From: Lunularia cruciata
Taxonomy: Eukaryota; Streptophyta; Marchantiopsida; Lunulariales; Lunulariaceae
Assembly (NCBI GenBank): GCA_948567375.1
Contig: OX419756.1
Location: forward strand, 38,480,552-38,544,551
Reading direction: 5' to 3'
DNA: 64,000 nt
Part shown: positions 1 to 12,007 of the stretch, in pieces
Layout of the letters: each line of letters opens with the position of its first letter
How positions within the stretch are numbered: position 1 is the stretch's first letter
Made by a program: the position numbers and the translations under genes
Notes under the pieces: generated by a model
Databases searched by the model: none
What the model saw: the letters and a program-made list of their open reading frames with translations, nothing else
What the model was told of the DNA's origin: nothing

Positions 1-107
1 AAGGTCTGCACTTTGATCCATGGTGTGAGATTCCATGATTTTTCTATCTAATGTTTCCAACCAAATAGACCCTTTTTTAACACTCTTTGTACTCTATAGG
101 GGTCTAG

Positions 108-830
108 TCATTTCTTGACAAATTTCCTAGGCAATTGGCCCACCTTGTCACTGAACTTGAGGACTAGGTTCTTCTTGTAAGGTAGGACTTCTTTTGTCTT
201 TCTATAAAAATAATTGTTCCATTTTGCCAAGGTTGTATATTGTGTATAAAATGCCCATAAATATATTTCATGTAGATCATGAAGTGAAAACACCCTTTCT
301 TCCATGGTTGCTTCCTCTTCACACCAAGACGTCCCATGCAAATGAAAAGTAAGAATTCCAAGAGAATGTATGAAGAACTCTATGGGCAGAATAGCCTCTT
401 GCACATAAACAAGTTGGAGGGAGGTGGATCACATAGTTAGTTTGACTATGGTGTGTTAGGCCCAAAGTACACCAACTAATTTTTGGTCCCAATCAATGGG
501 GTTTAGGCTAACCATCTTTTTAAGGATGGTAAGAAAGATGCTTTTAACACATTCCACCTGGATATTGGCTTGTGGGTGATATAGGTTGACCATTTATGTT
601 GGATCCCATATGCAATGGTAAGATTCTGCACTCCTTTGTTGATGAAGTGTAAAAAAATTTTGGAGAAGGGAACACCAAAATGGGATATAATAATTTTATG
701 CAAAAATTGGATAGCTATCATAGCCAATTTATTGACAAAGGATTTGGCCTTTACCCAAGTGATATAGTCAACCGCAATGATAATATAACAATGGAAAGTG
801 CATTGAGTGGTAGGATTAACAAGCTCCACA
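108..830 (-). pseudogene. Ty3/gypsy integrase remnant
   Basis: Two minus-strand open stretches (829-503 and 404-108) carry recognisable parts of a retroviral-type integrase. The first has the core-domain signature YIIIAVDYITWVKAKSF, followed by GVQNLTIAYGIQHKWST and a damaged form of the usual HPQANGQVE motif. The second carries ILPIEFFIHSL, equivalent to the conserved region just after the core, and ends in VLKFSDKVGQLPRKFVKK, like the GDLVL-type C-terminus of plant gypsy integrases. The sequence between them is frameshifted. In an intact element the enzyme would insert the cDNA copy into the genome; this copy cannot make it. Confidence 0.8.
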
Positions 831-1984
831 AAGTCAAGTCCTCAATTGCCAAAATGATTGGGCCGCCAATACCAAATGAAGGTACATGTGTATCTAGAGG
901 TTGGTTTCTAGATGCATTTGCATATTGTGACCGCCCGGCAAGTATTTCTTTGTGATAATTAGTAAGTAAAGTTTGTTCTCACAAAGGTACGAGTCAGAAA
1001 TGGTCAAACACAAAGTAAATAGTAACAATTAGTTCTTCTTGGTTGCATCTTTAACTCTCAAGTAGAAACCACACCCAAAAGAGAGTAACAAGCACTCAAC
1101 AACAACTCTTGTCATGAATTACACATCCATAATCATACTACTTCCAATTCTTTCCAAAAAAAATTTGATTGTGATGATTCAAATTCTCCTAAAGAAGACT
1201 ACTTCACTACAAAATGACTACCTTGGAATTTTGTTCCACCTCTCCACTAAAGGCATAATTTCCTTGATCAAATTTTTTTTGCATCAATCCAATATTGCAC
1301 CCACCAATGCAGAATACTACCAACACTACAATTCCTCACAAATCCATCAAGGCATTGCTTTGATTTCTATCCAACTCAGGATGAAATCAACATTGCAGAA
1401 TCCAACATCCAACAAGCTCATTTGACTTGCACTTCAAAATTCTCCAAACACTCACAAATACACCCACAATACTGATACTCCGAATTAAGCTAAAATGATG
1501 AGCATTGAGTTCTAGCACTTTGCTTTACTCAACATTGAAAATATAAATACTGAACAATAACATACTAAAAATGTCTCCTTTAAATTGGCAAAGCACTTTG
1601 ATATCATCAACTTTGATACTTTGATAACTAAAATATCATTTCCTAACAATCTTCAAATCCAAAAATGGCAACCACTCTTCATGGAACACAAAACTATTGC
1701 ACAAGAGGCAGTGTTGGAATTTTTGCACCACAAAAGTCATGCCAAGACATTCCTATTTTATTGTGGAGTAATTTTGTTCAATGGAGCTAAGCTGCAGGCT
1801 AGCATAATAGATGGGATGTTCTTTCTATTGCTCATTGTATTGAGCTAGAAAATTGCCCATCACCATGTTTGAGGTATCCACAAATACATGGAAAGTAAGT
1901 TCCCAATTGGGTGTTGCAAGAATAGGTGTGTAGCCAAGTTTTCCTTCAAGGTCTTGGTGCATTGCTTTGTCCATAAGAAGTATA

Positions 1985-2935
1985 TTATAGAATGTAGCAA
2001 TCTATTGAGTTTAGATACAATCTTAGCATACATATGAATATACCATTGTTAGTATCCCATACAACCTCAAAAACCTCAAAAACCTCAAAGTACATGTACC
2101 ATTGTAGGTATGGGTAGTTGTGAGATGACCTATAAATTTTTGGGTCTATTATGATGCTATTTTTGCAAACCAGATGACCTAAAAGGGGGCCACATGAGAC
2201 TGCAAATAAACATTTTTGGGGGCTGAGGAAATTTGAACACACCATAGTGGGTCTTTCAAAGTGGCATGTAGTGCCCAAACATGGTCATTGTAGGAACTAT
2301 GGAGATACATGTTTTCAAGATAGAACACAAGTTCTGTTTGGATATCTCCAAAAGAATTCATCATGTAACATTGGAATGTTGCAAGAGTGTTCTAGAGCCC
2401 AAATAGCATTATGCGGTAGGTATAGGTTCCTCACTCAGTTACAAAGGTTTTCTTGTATTGATCTTCTAGGGCAATTGTAATTTGGTCATAACCAAGTAGC
2501 CCTCATAAAGGAAATACATTGACTATTGGCTACTTTGTCTAGAAACATATCGGTAAATGGGATTGGAAAGTGATCAGGGATGGTCTAGGAATTTAATCTG
2601 TAAGAATTCATGTAGATTTTCACCTTTCCCATATCCTTTTTAGGGACCACTAAAATTAGTGATGCCCACTCAATTTTTCCTATAGGATATATGAACCCAC
2701 ACTTAAATAGTTTATCAAGCTCTTCTTATACTTTTTGAGAGTAAATGGGATTCAGCTTGTATGGCTTAGATTGGATGGGAATGGCATCTGCAAGAAGGAG
2801 TATATGATGTTGACATATTTTTAGTTTCACACCTATAAGTTCCAAGTAGTTGTAGGCAAAAACATCATGGAGCTTGTGGAAGATCTTTTGGTATGTAGGT
2901 TGTTCATCCCTGCTCACCTTTTTGTTGATTCTTAC
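1985..2935 (-). pseudogene. Ty3/gypsy reverse transcriptase remnant
   Basis: Minus-strand translation from about 2720 downwards shows ELLDKLFKCGFIYPIGKIEWA and ILVVPKKDMGKVKIYMN, matching the start of the gypsy reverse transcriptase palm. Next come FPIPFTDMFLDKVA and GYDQITIALEDQYKKTFVTE, then GTYTYRIMLFGL (normally GTYTYRVMPFGL) and LLGHLVCKNSIIIDPKI (normally LLGHIVSxxGIxVDPxK). The aspartate-pair region is damaged, and stops and shifts separate these blocks. The spacing equals a normal reverse transcriptase of about 250-300 residues. I am confident of family and orientation; the exact boundaries are approximate. Confidence 0.85.
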
Positions 2936-3779
2936 ATATTTAGGAGCCTCTTCTTCATGGGAAATGTTGAGGTCCTGAATTTTTATTTTTAATTTAAACG
3001 GAGAGGTATAGGCTTAGTTGAGTGTTTGGGAGGTTTCTCCAAAAAATATCATTGCAATGCTTCATCAAGTATTATTTGGTGTACCTTCTGCTCCTTTTCT
3101 AGGCATTTTAGGGTTTTTCCTTTGGTATCAACAAGCAAGTCACCAGCCTACCCAACTGGTTGTTGAGTATGAGAATGAGATGGTAGACCCATTTCTTTTC
3201 TTGGAGGGAGGAGATGTTGTCAAGTATAGTCTTTGTGGTTGTGTATCAAAGAATAATAGTGTCCTTAGGAAGAGCACCATCAAGGAAGAAGCGTTCCTTG
3301 TTGCCTTCTTTGTCTTGGCAATCAATGTAATCATTGATACAATAGCATGAGGTTTGCAAGATGGCATAGACATGATTTTGTATGTAGCCATGAGAACATG
3401 CTATGATGGGAGTCGCTATCCACCAATTGGGCAGAGGTGTTGCCAAAATCCAAGAGCAATGTGGAAGAAGTGGTGTCCAAAAACATCCTACAACCTGGTG
3501 AACGTTGCAAGGGAAGGGCCAAACAAATTTATCATGTTTTTATTGCTGGCTATATCATACATGCTTTCCTTGCCAATTATCAACAAATAGTTAGTAATGG
3601 TGTCCATGATCTCTTTCTCACTATCCACATGTCTAGGGTTCCATGCATCAATGGTAAAGCTTGGCTTGCACTCATGAATGAAGTTAGAAGTGTTCTCTAT
3701 AAAATACATTGGGAGTACCTTGTGATAAAATTTCCTTCCAAAAGTCAACTTACCTATTTGCCAAGAGGTGATCATATCC

Positions 3780-4110
3780 ACGTCTACCAACCAAGGAACT
3801 CCTAATAAGAGTGGAAACTACGCTTGAGGAGGTATATCTATGATTAAGTAATAGATCAAGAAGGTTTGTTCACCAATTAACACAAGTATTTTTGTTATAA
3901 AGCCTATCTAATGTGTTGTCTTCCATCAAGCATTCAAAGGAGAGTGGAAGTTTTGGTCATGCCTTTCAATCAAGGTTTGTATAACTCCCTTGGTCATGAT
4001 GTTTCCTCAAGATCCCAAATCAATTCAACAGTTTGGGATGACATTGCACTCAATTTTTACTAGAATGTTAGGGTTGTGAACTTGAGTATACAACATCTGA
4101 GCCTCCAATA
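3780..4110 (-). pseudogene. Ty3/gypsy aspartic protease remnant
   Basis: The minus strand between about 4110 and 3780 encodes ILVKIECNVIPNC, a stop, then IDLGS and a block resembling GVNIMTKEVMQTLIERH. It is followed by FLIYYLIIDIPPQA and FPLLLGVPWLVDVDMI. This is the arrangement of retropepsin domains in plant gypsy elements, which end in LLGRPWL. The active-site triad, normally D-S-G or D-T-G, reads D-L-G here and is followed by a stop, so the enzyme is inactive. It lies between the gag remnant and reverse transcriptase, as expected. Confidence 0.7.
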
Positions 4111-4530
4111 GGACCATACCAATCAAAGTGGTCTATGGGCTCTTTGTAGTCAAAGTCAACATGCATCCCGTAGGTAGAGATAACAAAGAATCTATGAGAT
4201 TGGGTGTTTTCAAGAAGACTTCCTCAATTTGTGGCTCCTTAAAACACACCACAGGCTATTTCTTTGACATGAAGCTTTGAAGCTTCATGTGTTTGGTAGA
4301 AGATACCTTGTAGAGTTTTTGAGTGTGATGTTGGCTTGATTGTTAGCCAAATTGGCAATGATATTTTAGTTTTTTATGAAGGAAGTAGGGAGTTGCTTTG
4401 CCGACATATCAAACATAAGGATTGCAACATGATACATTTTGAGGATAGATTGCAAGGTCTCTTCCCATATGATCTCATTATCAAAGTCCATAAAGGAGTA
4501 GTCTTTTGAGTCAAAAGTAATAGTTGGGTC

Positions 4531-5289
4531 TGTAACACCTATTGGTGCATGTATGCTCTACATAGATATTAAGTTTAGTATTGCAAGTAGTGGAGGAATA
4601 TTTTCTATAAGGAGTTTAGCTAAGGTTTTACATTATTCATGATTAGCTAGAGTTAGTCCTAGCTAAGATAAAGATGCCTCTATTCTAGAGGAAGGGAAAA
4701 GAGTGAGAACCACTACTTTGTCTTGCACCGTATTGACTTGGTATTTATCTGATTGGAAGGAAAGAGCTGAGAATTCTTGGGCCCACAAGCCTTGTTTGTG
4801 TAAATTTTTTCTATAGTCCAAGGATAGCCTATGTGAAGGAATCCTTGACTTAGCTGGTAGGTGAGGATAAGACCACCTACTCATGGGATTATTCCCATGT
4901 GCTTGGATTTTCCTTTGAATTTTTGACTTTATTTGACTTTTAGTCTAGTAACTTGAGTTACTATGGTAATTAATAGTTACTTTAATGTGTAACTTTTTCA
5001 CAAGTATATAAGCTAGGGGTGAGCAGGTACTCATCATCCTTTCATTTGCAACAATCTTTCTCTCATTGCGTTCTCTAGTGAGCAATATCTTGAGCTTGGA
5101 AGTGCCTTGGAGTTCTAGCCTTGGAGGAATGTGATAGAGTTTGAGTTCCTTGCCTTCTTAGTCCATGGTGCATTACCTTAATAGCCATTAGAGATTCATC
5201 CTAAGTGAGAGACAAGCTGGCTCAAAGATTAAGTACTGCATAAGTGTAGGATTGTGTTGTGAGGAAGACATTGGCCTCTAGTGAGACAC
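4531..5289 (+). repeat. Probable solo LTR nested in the gypsy element
   Basis: This stretch breaks the gag-to-protease continuity of the host element and contains no coding similarity on either strand. It starts with TGTAACACC. It carries a TATA-like box (TATATA, 5005-5010) followed about 30 bases later by a pyrimidine-rich segment typical of an LTR start of transcription. I could not prove the right end or a target-site duplication, so the limits are estimates. It could also be diverged spacer of the host element. Confidence 0.4.
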
Positions 5290-7000
5290 CATCCTTAATT
5301 GATATTTTCTCTCCTTTTGTGAGAACTTCTTCAATGATGATGAAATGCATGTTCTCATTGGGGCCGATGTTATTAGGTTGTTCATTCCATGCAAGCACTC
5401 CACATGCTTGAGTGACAAAATTTTAGAACTTTGGACATTGTGCCATAGTATGCGCTCTAGAACAAAATGCAGAACATGTGGATTTGTTGGAGCATTGGTT
5501 TGCATAGTGATTTTTGCTACAAATGTGAACAAATATCATGGCTAATTGACCCAAACCCTTGTTTATTTCCTCTTCCTCCTTGGAAAGGTGGATCCCATAA
5601 GTGCTAGTTGAAGGTGTTTTGTGGCAAGATAGTATCCACTGCATGTGTTTTCTCTTCACAAGCTTCTTGCCACCTTTGTAGTGTTCTACAATCTACCATT
5701 GTGTGCCCATACCTTCCACAATGGATATAAAAATTTGGAATGTCTAGGGTAGCATACTATGTATTTTGTGCCCCTATCTCAAGCATCATGTACATGAGAT
5801 TTTGCCCTTGGTGGTAGTGTTAACCAGATTTCTCTCTTGGAATTGTTGTGCAAAATGAAGAGTCTCAAGGCATCCCAACTTGACTAGGATGTCCTCCATT
5901 TTAGTGGTTTTTAGGGGAACCAATTGTAGCTATAGGAGCATGTTGTGCCAAGGGTATTACAATCATTATTGTAGGAGGAAGTATGGACTATTGATTATAT
6001 ATTGGTATTGATTGCAATACCACATACATGCCTAGTGTGGCTATAAAATCTTTCCCTAGAAGTAGTTGGATTATGGGAATCCTTGAGTGACAGCATATGG
6101 GTTATGTGTTACACTACCCTTGAAGCCAGGTACAATAGAGCATGGATCTGGTAGGGTTATGTCCTATTCGTTAGCTTGAGCCAATGGCGTGCTTCTTTGA
6201 ATGCTTAGGCTAGAGTTGTAGCCTTGTTGTACATTAGAAACTTTTGAATATCCTCAACTAGATCATCCTTAAACCAATTCAGTGCTATTATAGGGTTTGG
6301 AGCTGGTTTGATCATTGAAGATATGTATTGGAACCTTTGAATAAATGATTGTATGGTTTCATTGTACATTTTGTGAAGTCTGTTTATTTTGTTCTTGAGT
6401 TGTTCTTATTGTTGAGATGAGATGTATTCTTGTCATCCTTTTTCCCACATTAATGCATAGCTCATTCTTGTGGCATGATTAAGGCCATTGAACTTGTATT
6501 GCACAATTCTAATAAAACATTGGCCAATTTTTTGTGCCATGATAGCATCATCCAAGATGTTTTGTGCCATGCAAATGTTTTCAAACATTTGGAAAAATGA
6601 CTTGAAGTCTTCTTGTCCTCTACTACCATTCCAAGAAATATGCAATTATTTCCTACTTTGGCCATGGAAGTCATTGTAATAGGGGTAACATGGATTGTAG
6701 GAGTTGGAGTAGGTGTTGTTGTAGGAGTGTGTATTTTTGTAGGGTGTGAAGAAATGGTAGATGGGTATCCTTGGGTAGAAGTGATTGCCATCAATGGGAA
6801 TATTACTTGGTTTAGAGGTGATGCTTTCTTTGCACTTAATTTTTTGTCTGTTGTTACAAGGAGTATTGTCTCCTCCAAATTTACAACTATATTATTGGTG
6901 AGAGTGTAAGGTAATGCTTCCCCCAAACTAAAAAAACACCATGGCCTCATGGGGTGGCAATGAGTCGACATGACCAGAGTTCATTGTAGAAGGAAGTGGA
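5290..7000 (-). pseudogene. Ty3/gypsy gag remnant with damaged zinc knuckle
   Basis: The minus strand at 6645-6433 reads DFKSFFQMFENICMAQNI then AQKIGQCFIRIVQYKFNGLNHATR. This is the pattern of plant gypsy gag, where a chain of helices ends in W-F-N. Further on (5560-5423) comes a cysteine-histidine cluster, ICSKNHYANQCSNKSTC, that looks like a CCHC zinc knuckle with its first cysteine region altered. The upstream part (6971-6646) is rich in proline and threonine, like a linker. Stops and frame changes occur throughout. Gag would form the cytoplasmic particle of the retrotransposon. Confidence 0.7.
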
Positions 7001-7014
7001 GAGGACATACAAAT

Positions 7015-7032
7015 CAGCCAACGGTGGTGCCA
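7015..7032 (-). other. Candidate primer-binding site
   Basis: On the minus strand the sequence immediately after the LTR terminus reads TTTT then TGGCACCACCGTTGGCTG. Plant gypsy elements commonly have TGGCGCC-type primer-binding sites a few bases inside the 5' LTR, and this differs from that core by a C-to-T change. Its position between the LTR end and gag supports the call. The matching tRNA cannot be named from this alone. Confidence 0.5.
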
Positions 7033-7036
7033 AAAA

Positions 7037-8000
7037 TGTTGGTTGGGTTATCCTATCTCATAGTGGAAATGTGTGAATGCTATGGGGTGAGGAAAGCAAT
7101 GGTACAATCCTTGCATGGCATGGAGAAGTAATGTAGGCATGGCTCTCATAGCAAGTCATAATTCCAATCATGTTCCATCCTTTAATGCTCTTCAATCCAA
7201 TTGAAAAGGTTCCCTCTCAAGTCCCATTTATTCCTCTCTCTCTCTTCTCTCTCTCATCTCATGGATGATTGTGAAGTGACTCAACTCTCAATTCTAGTGT
7301 AAGAAGCCAAGTTTCTTGCTCTCAATCACCGCACTTGCATAATAGATTGCACACTTCTTTCTTTTAGACTACAAAGAATGGCTTCATGGAGGTCTTCCTC
7401 AAAGGCCTCTAAATAACACCATGTGTCCTATCAAATTTGGGTTGGGTCCAAAGGCAAAAGATAAACAACAACAAAGGTTGACTAAGACTTTAAAATCCTA
7501 AGCTCACTCAAATTTGAGAATGAAATCACTATATGAAAAGTCAATTTGATGAGTGTGCACTTGCTTTTATAGCCAGATTTTTTGTCATCATTATTCAATG
7601 ACTTAGAAGTTGGTGAACACTCCCTCTCCACATATGCAAAGCCCTTAGTGGATAGTGAAACATTTCTTCAATGGTCCTGCTGACACATGTAAAGCCTTGT
7701 TGAATGCAAAAATACTCCTTGAATGCAAAAAGTCTTTGGTGACAATTCTTTATCTAGTGGTGGTGCATTCAAATTTTTGTACAATCTTTGGATCCAAAGG
7801 TACTCAGGTACAAATATTTTTGGGTATGAATGTACTCTAACTTGAGTTCTTTGCCTCCAACCACCCCTTGGGTTTAACTTTTTTGCATCTTCTCTTTTTG
7901 AGTGCCTTTTGATTTGTGCTTCTTCCATTCATACCTTTGCATAAACAAACACAACTCCAAAGGATACTTCAACTCAGAAATTTCACTTCTAGATAGTAAA
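7037..8000 (-). repeat. 5' LTR of the Ty3/gypsy element (outer end uncertain)
   Basis: The boundary nearest gag is at 7037, where the plus strand begins TGTTGGTTGGG, so the LTR ends in CA on the element's own strand. A TATA box, GCTATAAAAG on the minus strand (TATAAAA at 7565-7571), fits a U3 promoter about 530 bases from the inner end. The outer end is not recognisable, because the second LTR lies outside the window and cannot be compared; about 8000 is a guess. Two short ORFs here have no visible meaning. Confidence 0.5.
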
Positions 8001-8492
8001 TTATTCTTTCATATATTTACAAGGGTAAGATTGATAAAAAAAACAAAATTTGTGAAGATATGTGCACCACAAATATCTTACTAAAATAATAAGATATTCT
8101 AAGAAAAATTCAAACACCAAAGCTAGCATTCTACTCATGGTTCTCCAAGGAAAAAAGTTTCTCCCATTCTTTCTAGATTGACACATCTAAGATATATATA
8201 AGAAATATAAAAGAAACATAATCTCCCCATTCATGTCCTAATATGAATAAGAATATAATAAAATTCCAAGATCTATCACTCAAATTTATAAAATAAAAAA
8301 TAATTTAGTTGCTAGCTACTAAGTTTTTAAGGCTGGTCTTAATATTAGTAAGTCCAAATAGTAGATTAGTGACAAAGGATTTTAGCGCCACAATCCTTAG
8401 AAAGTGTATGTTTTGTATAATTGATGCAAATTATATTACTTACGCTAAGTCAAAGGTTGATTAAGTTCAACTTTTTCATCCTTTACTAGCAC

Positions 8493-8501
8493 TATGTTAA
8501 T
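8493..8501. repeat. Left 9-bp target-site duplication of the MULE
   Basis: TATGTTAAT directly precedes the left terminal inverted repeat. The nine bases after the right repeat (12270-12278) are TATGGTTAT, identical at seven of nine positions. Nine bases is the duplication length of Mutator-like elements, which supports the element ends chosen here. Confidence 0.65.
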
Positions 8502-8762
8502 GAGAAATTTCACAATATGACCTATTTCAAGGGTTATTTCACCTTATGATCTTGTTTATGTGTATTTCACCATCTGACCCCTATTTAATAAAATTTTGTG
8601 CTTGAGTGTCTACACACAAGAGTCACTTGTGAACGAAAGACTTGCACATGAAATTGCACAGGTGTAAAGATATCTACACCTAAAGTGATGTACCAGTCCC
8701 ATTTTGACATAATTCCTTTTCAGATGTGGACCTCTGCACCACTAGACCTTAGAACTACACTG
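8502..8762 (+). repeat. Left terminal inverted repeat of the MULE
   Basis: It matches the reverse complement of 12008-12269 along its length. Shared blocks include TTGTTTATGTGTATTTCACC, GAAATTGCAC and CCCATTTTGACAT. The outermost 75 bp contain three iterations of ATTTCAC followed by an A/T-rich TATGA-like core, starting at 8507, 8536 and 8564, a spacing of 28-29 bp. Confidence 0.85.
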
Positions 8763-8945
8763 ATGCAAATAGAGAATTGGGCAGAACATGGTTGTAAGTT
8801 TTATCTAACTAGACAAGGAGACTAGAGAAACACATTAAGCTTGCAAAGGAATTAGATAAGAGGATCTAATTCAATGAATCAAGTATATGAAATTGATCAG
8901 TAATCAAGATAAATCAATAAGAAGAAATTAGATGCTCTTTTTTGT

Positions 8946-9017
8946 TAAGAAAATCAAAATCAAAATTAAAATCAAAATCAAAATTAAAATCAAAATCAAA
9001 TTGGAAATCAAAATCAA
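8946..9017 (+). repeat. AAAATC/AAAATT microsatellite
   Basis: A run of about a dozen six-base units, mostly AAAATC with every third one AAAATT, suggesting an 18-bp higher-order unit. It lies inside the MULE just inside the left inverted repeat and has no coding content. Confidence 0.8.
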
Positions 9018-10619
9018 GGTGTGTTGTACAAATCAATCATCTCAAACAAAAAATATTCATATGACTCTTGAGAAGAAATTGTGTGAAAACAAGATATTAT
9101 AGCATGCAGACCATCTTTGAGATGGAAAAAATGCATATCAATCAGCACCTCCAAGGATTCTTGATCTCCTTTCCCTCCTTTCCCATCACTTCTTAGCCTT
9201 CTTTCTTTGCCTCAATAATCTATAGTTTTTTCCTTCCTTCTTCAAACTTCTCCTTGGTTCTCCTAGGTATTTTCCTATTATTTTATCTCCAAATTCAAGA
9301 AAGTATGGTTCAAATTTTGATGGACATAGAGGAATCAAGCTCATTAGTGAGACACCTTAAAATCCCAAATGAGAGTCTCACATATCCAATCCAATCAAGT
9401 GCATATTAGAAATAAATCACATCAAAATCAAGATAAATTAAATTTCATTTCAACACCTAGTGTCCACAACCCTATTCCACTTTATCATGGCATTGCATCA
9501 AGGACAATAGAATCAAAAAGACATCTAATTTTAAATTCATTATCTCACTCATGAAAAACAAATGTACACACTTCATACGACCACAATACTTGATACAAGT
9601 AGAAACCAAAAAGAGTCTTAATTTTACACAAGCTAAAGATTTCACCACAACAAGCACAAATTCTAAACATTTTATTGTGCAGATCTCAAACCTAGACTTC
9701 ATCTTTGAGTCCAATTGCCACACACAAAGCACAACTTAATATCTAAGCTCATTCCGCAAACTTGTAAAGCAATCTATAGACTTGAGTAGCATGAAGCTCA
9801 CACTTGGAGCTGAGCTTTCCATGACCTTGGGCAACATGTCACATAATTCATCACTCAATCCTTCAAAACTTTGCATGGACCAAACTAAGTTTGATTACTA
9901 CAAAGTAAAAAAAAAAAAAGCTTCCACCAAGATCTATCTATCATACAAGTAGAATACATGAGCTAAACAACATATCTAAATCAACAAATAGAAGATCCTA
10001 CCTACATTAGTCAAAAAAATGGCACATGAAACAAGATTAATTGCTCCTCTACCTTTCAACAAGTAATGAAGTCAAATAATGGCAAATGATAAGACAAAAC
10101 CACAATAACTTGGAAATAATCTCTATGAAAGGAATAAAGTGCATCAAAAGAAACTTGAGCTGATTGCTAACAACTCATATAGCAAACATACAAACTATGC
10201 TTATTTAACCTACATAATCAACACTAAAACATATTATGCAATAATTCATTGGACAGTTGAAGAAGCAAGAGACATATGTACCACCAAGACTTGTTTTCCA
10301 CTTTCCACTTCATGTCACTTCTTTTGGGGTCTACTATATGGTTGTTTGATAACATGCGGTGCAATGTTATCCTCTCAAGATTTTTTGAGATTGATGGGAT
10401 GATACAATCAAGTATAGAACCAAATTTTGAAGTGGTTTACACGGGTTGGTGATAATGGTGAGAATTTCACTTTGAAGGCAAAATCAATAGCATGGCCAAA
10501 AGGTGATGATAGAAAAATCTAAAATGTAACAATGGGCCATCCTTATCATAACTTGATAGTAGTGTCAAAAAATATCTCATACTTGATGATCCCATAATTC
10601 AAGTCAAAGAAATTTGGAA

Positions 10620-11480
10620 TCACGTGATAAACTTGAGAATCTTCCAACTCTTCATTGAAATATTAATAAGTTTGGTCACTTTGTAGCAATAGCCCCATGA
10701 TTGTAAAATAAATCCATCTGATTATCATAGATCTTGTTGATCATCTCAATGGCAAGCTTCTCACAAATTTCTCTTTTGATTGAATTTGCAATTTCCACAA
10801 GATTAGAGATGACATGGCAAAATCAAAGACCAAAAGTGCCATAGATGGCCCAATAATGATGAAAAATATTTTCAATGTATCTTGTTACCACAAAAGTTTT
10901 CTCCACCACCTTCTTCAATGCTTCTTGGAAAGAGAAACATTGCATATGCGCATGTCCATGTGCAATCAATCTCAAATTTGTTGCCAATATTCTCCACAAT
11001 GTGACAGCAATATCAAAAATTCTGTGCAAGGAGAAGGACTTTGGCACACACTTCAATTAAGCCTTTTTATCTATCATTAATGATTATCATTTCAAAAGAG
11101 TTTATGTTTTGAATTGCTTGCTTCAATTGTGCAATAAAGAAACTATAGGTCCACTCATATTCATTTGGTGCCAATCCCCAAGCTAAGATCACCAATTTTC
11201 TCTCAGAATTCATCCCTACCACCAAAAAAATTTGTTGGATGAAGCAATTCTTTGTGAAAGTTGCATCTACCACCATAATTTTTTACATATGAATGAGAGT
11301 GTGGCATGGAGCTCCAAGACTGACAAAAATCCTCTCACAATGTTGAATCATGCTATTGACTTTCAAAGTTTCCACTTGTTTGAGAAAAGTAAATGTCTTA
11401 GGATCGATCTCAATGACACTGTCCGCATAGCTTTGTGTGATCTAGAACAAATCACTTTGAGTATATATAGACTCTTGTAG
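10620..11480 (-). pseudogene. MULE transposase remnant
   Basis: The minus strand at 11276-11067 reads VVDATFTKNCFIQQIFLVVG then KLVILAWGLAPNEYEWTYSF and FIAQLKQAIQNI. This is the MULE transposase domain, in which DATF-type residues hold the first catalytic aspartate and the W-x-W/F region follows. After a break it continues (11056-10823) with ILATNLRLIAHGHAHMQCF and KKVVEKTFVVTRYIENI, the region after the usual C-x-x-H-x-x-x-N motif. At least one frameshift and several stops separate the blocks, and I could not identify an intact N-terminal or SWIM zinc-finger region. It would have been the transposase for the flanking inverted repeats. Confidence 0.75.
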
Positions 11481-12007
11481 CAATACTTCTTTTTCTTTTG
11501 CAATTGTACAATAACTATGTTCAATGTATAATGTTATAAATGTTATAAACTATATATAACTTCTTGAAGTAGGCTTCAATGGTCTTTGGCTTCAATTTTG
11601 AATTCATTTTCAATGGTCCTTCTCAAAGTTTCTCAATCATCCACTTGTGATTGCATTGAGATCCTTTGGTCTTGCTAAAATTCCTTAGCAAGAATTACCT
11701 ATGTTCAATTGCATAACTTTACTTCTTGTGTTTGTTTGTAAAAGATAACTCAAAGATTGTAAGGGAAATCTGAATCTCTTTGGGTCCCATGACACTTTAG
11801 AACCATTCTTTTGTTATTGCGGTACTTATTGTCAAAGCTATAATTGTTCACAACATCATGGTTGTGAGCAATAAGTTTGACATTGTCTTAAGAGTCATAC
11901 ATATCACACACAAAAAGCTTTGGATATTAACAAGCTTCAAGTTAAGACCATATGGGGAGCATGATCACAAAGTGTTTCATAAATATAGCATGTAATACAC
12001 ATTATGT

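Larger units (their letters stand above)
1..7036 (-). mobile_element. Decayed Ty3/gypsy LTR retrotransposon, internal region
   Basis: Read on the minus strand, the gypsy order gag (7000 to 5300), protease (about 4110 to 3780), reverse transcriptase (about 2935 to 1985) and integrase (about 830 to 108) is preserved over 7 kb. Integrase after reverse transcriptase is the Ty3/gypsy order; copia elements place it before. Every domain has several stops and frameshifts, so the element is dead. Its 3' LTR must lie left of the window. A primer-binding site and the 5' LTR follow at 7020 and 7037. A probable solo LTR of another element interrupts it between gag and protease. Confidence 0.85.

Noticed and set aside
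6462-6971. 169-codon minus-strand frame with Pro/Thr repeats
   Set aside because: Treated as the linker part of the decayed gag, not a separate gene.
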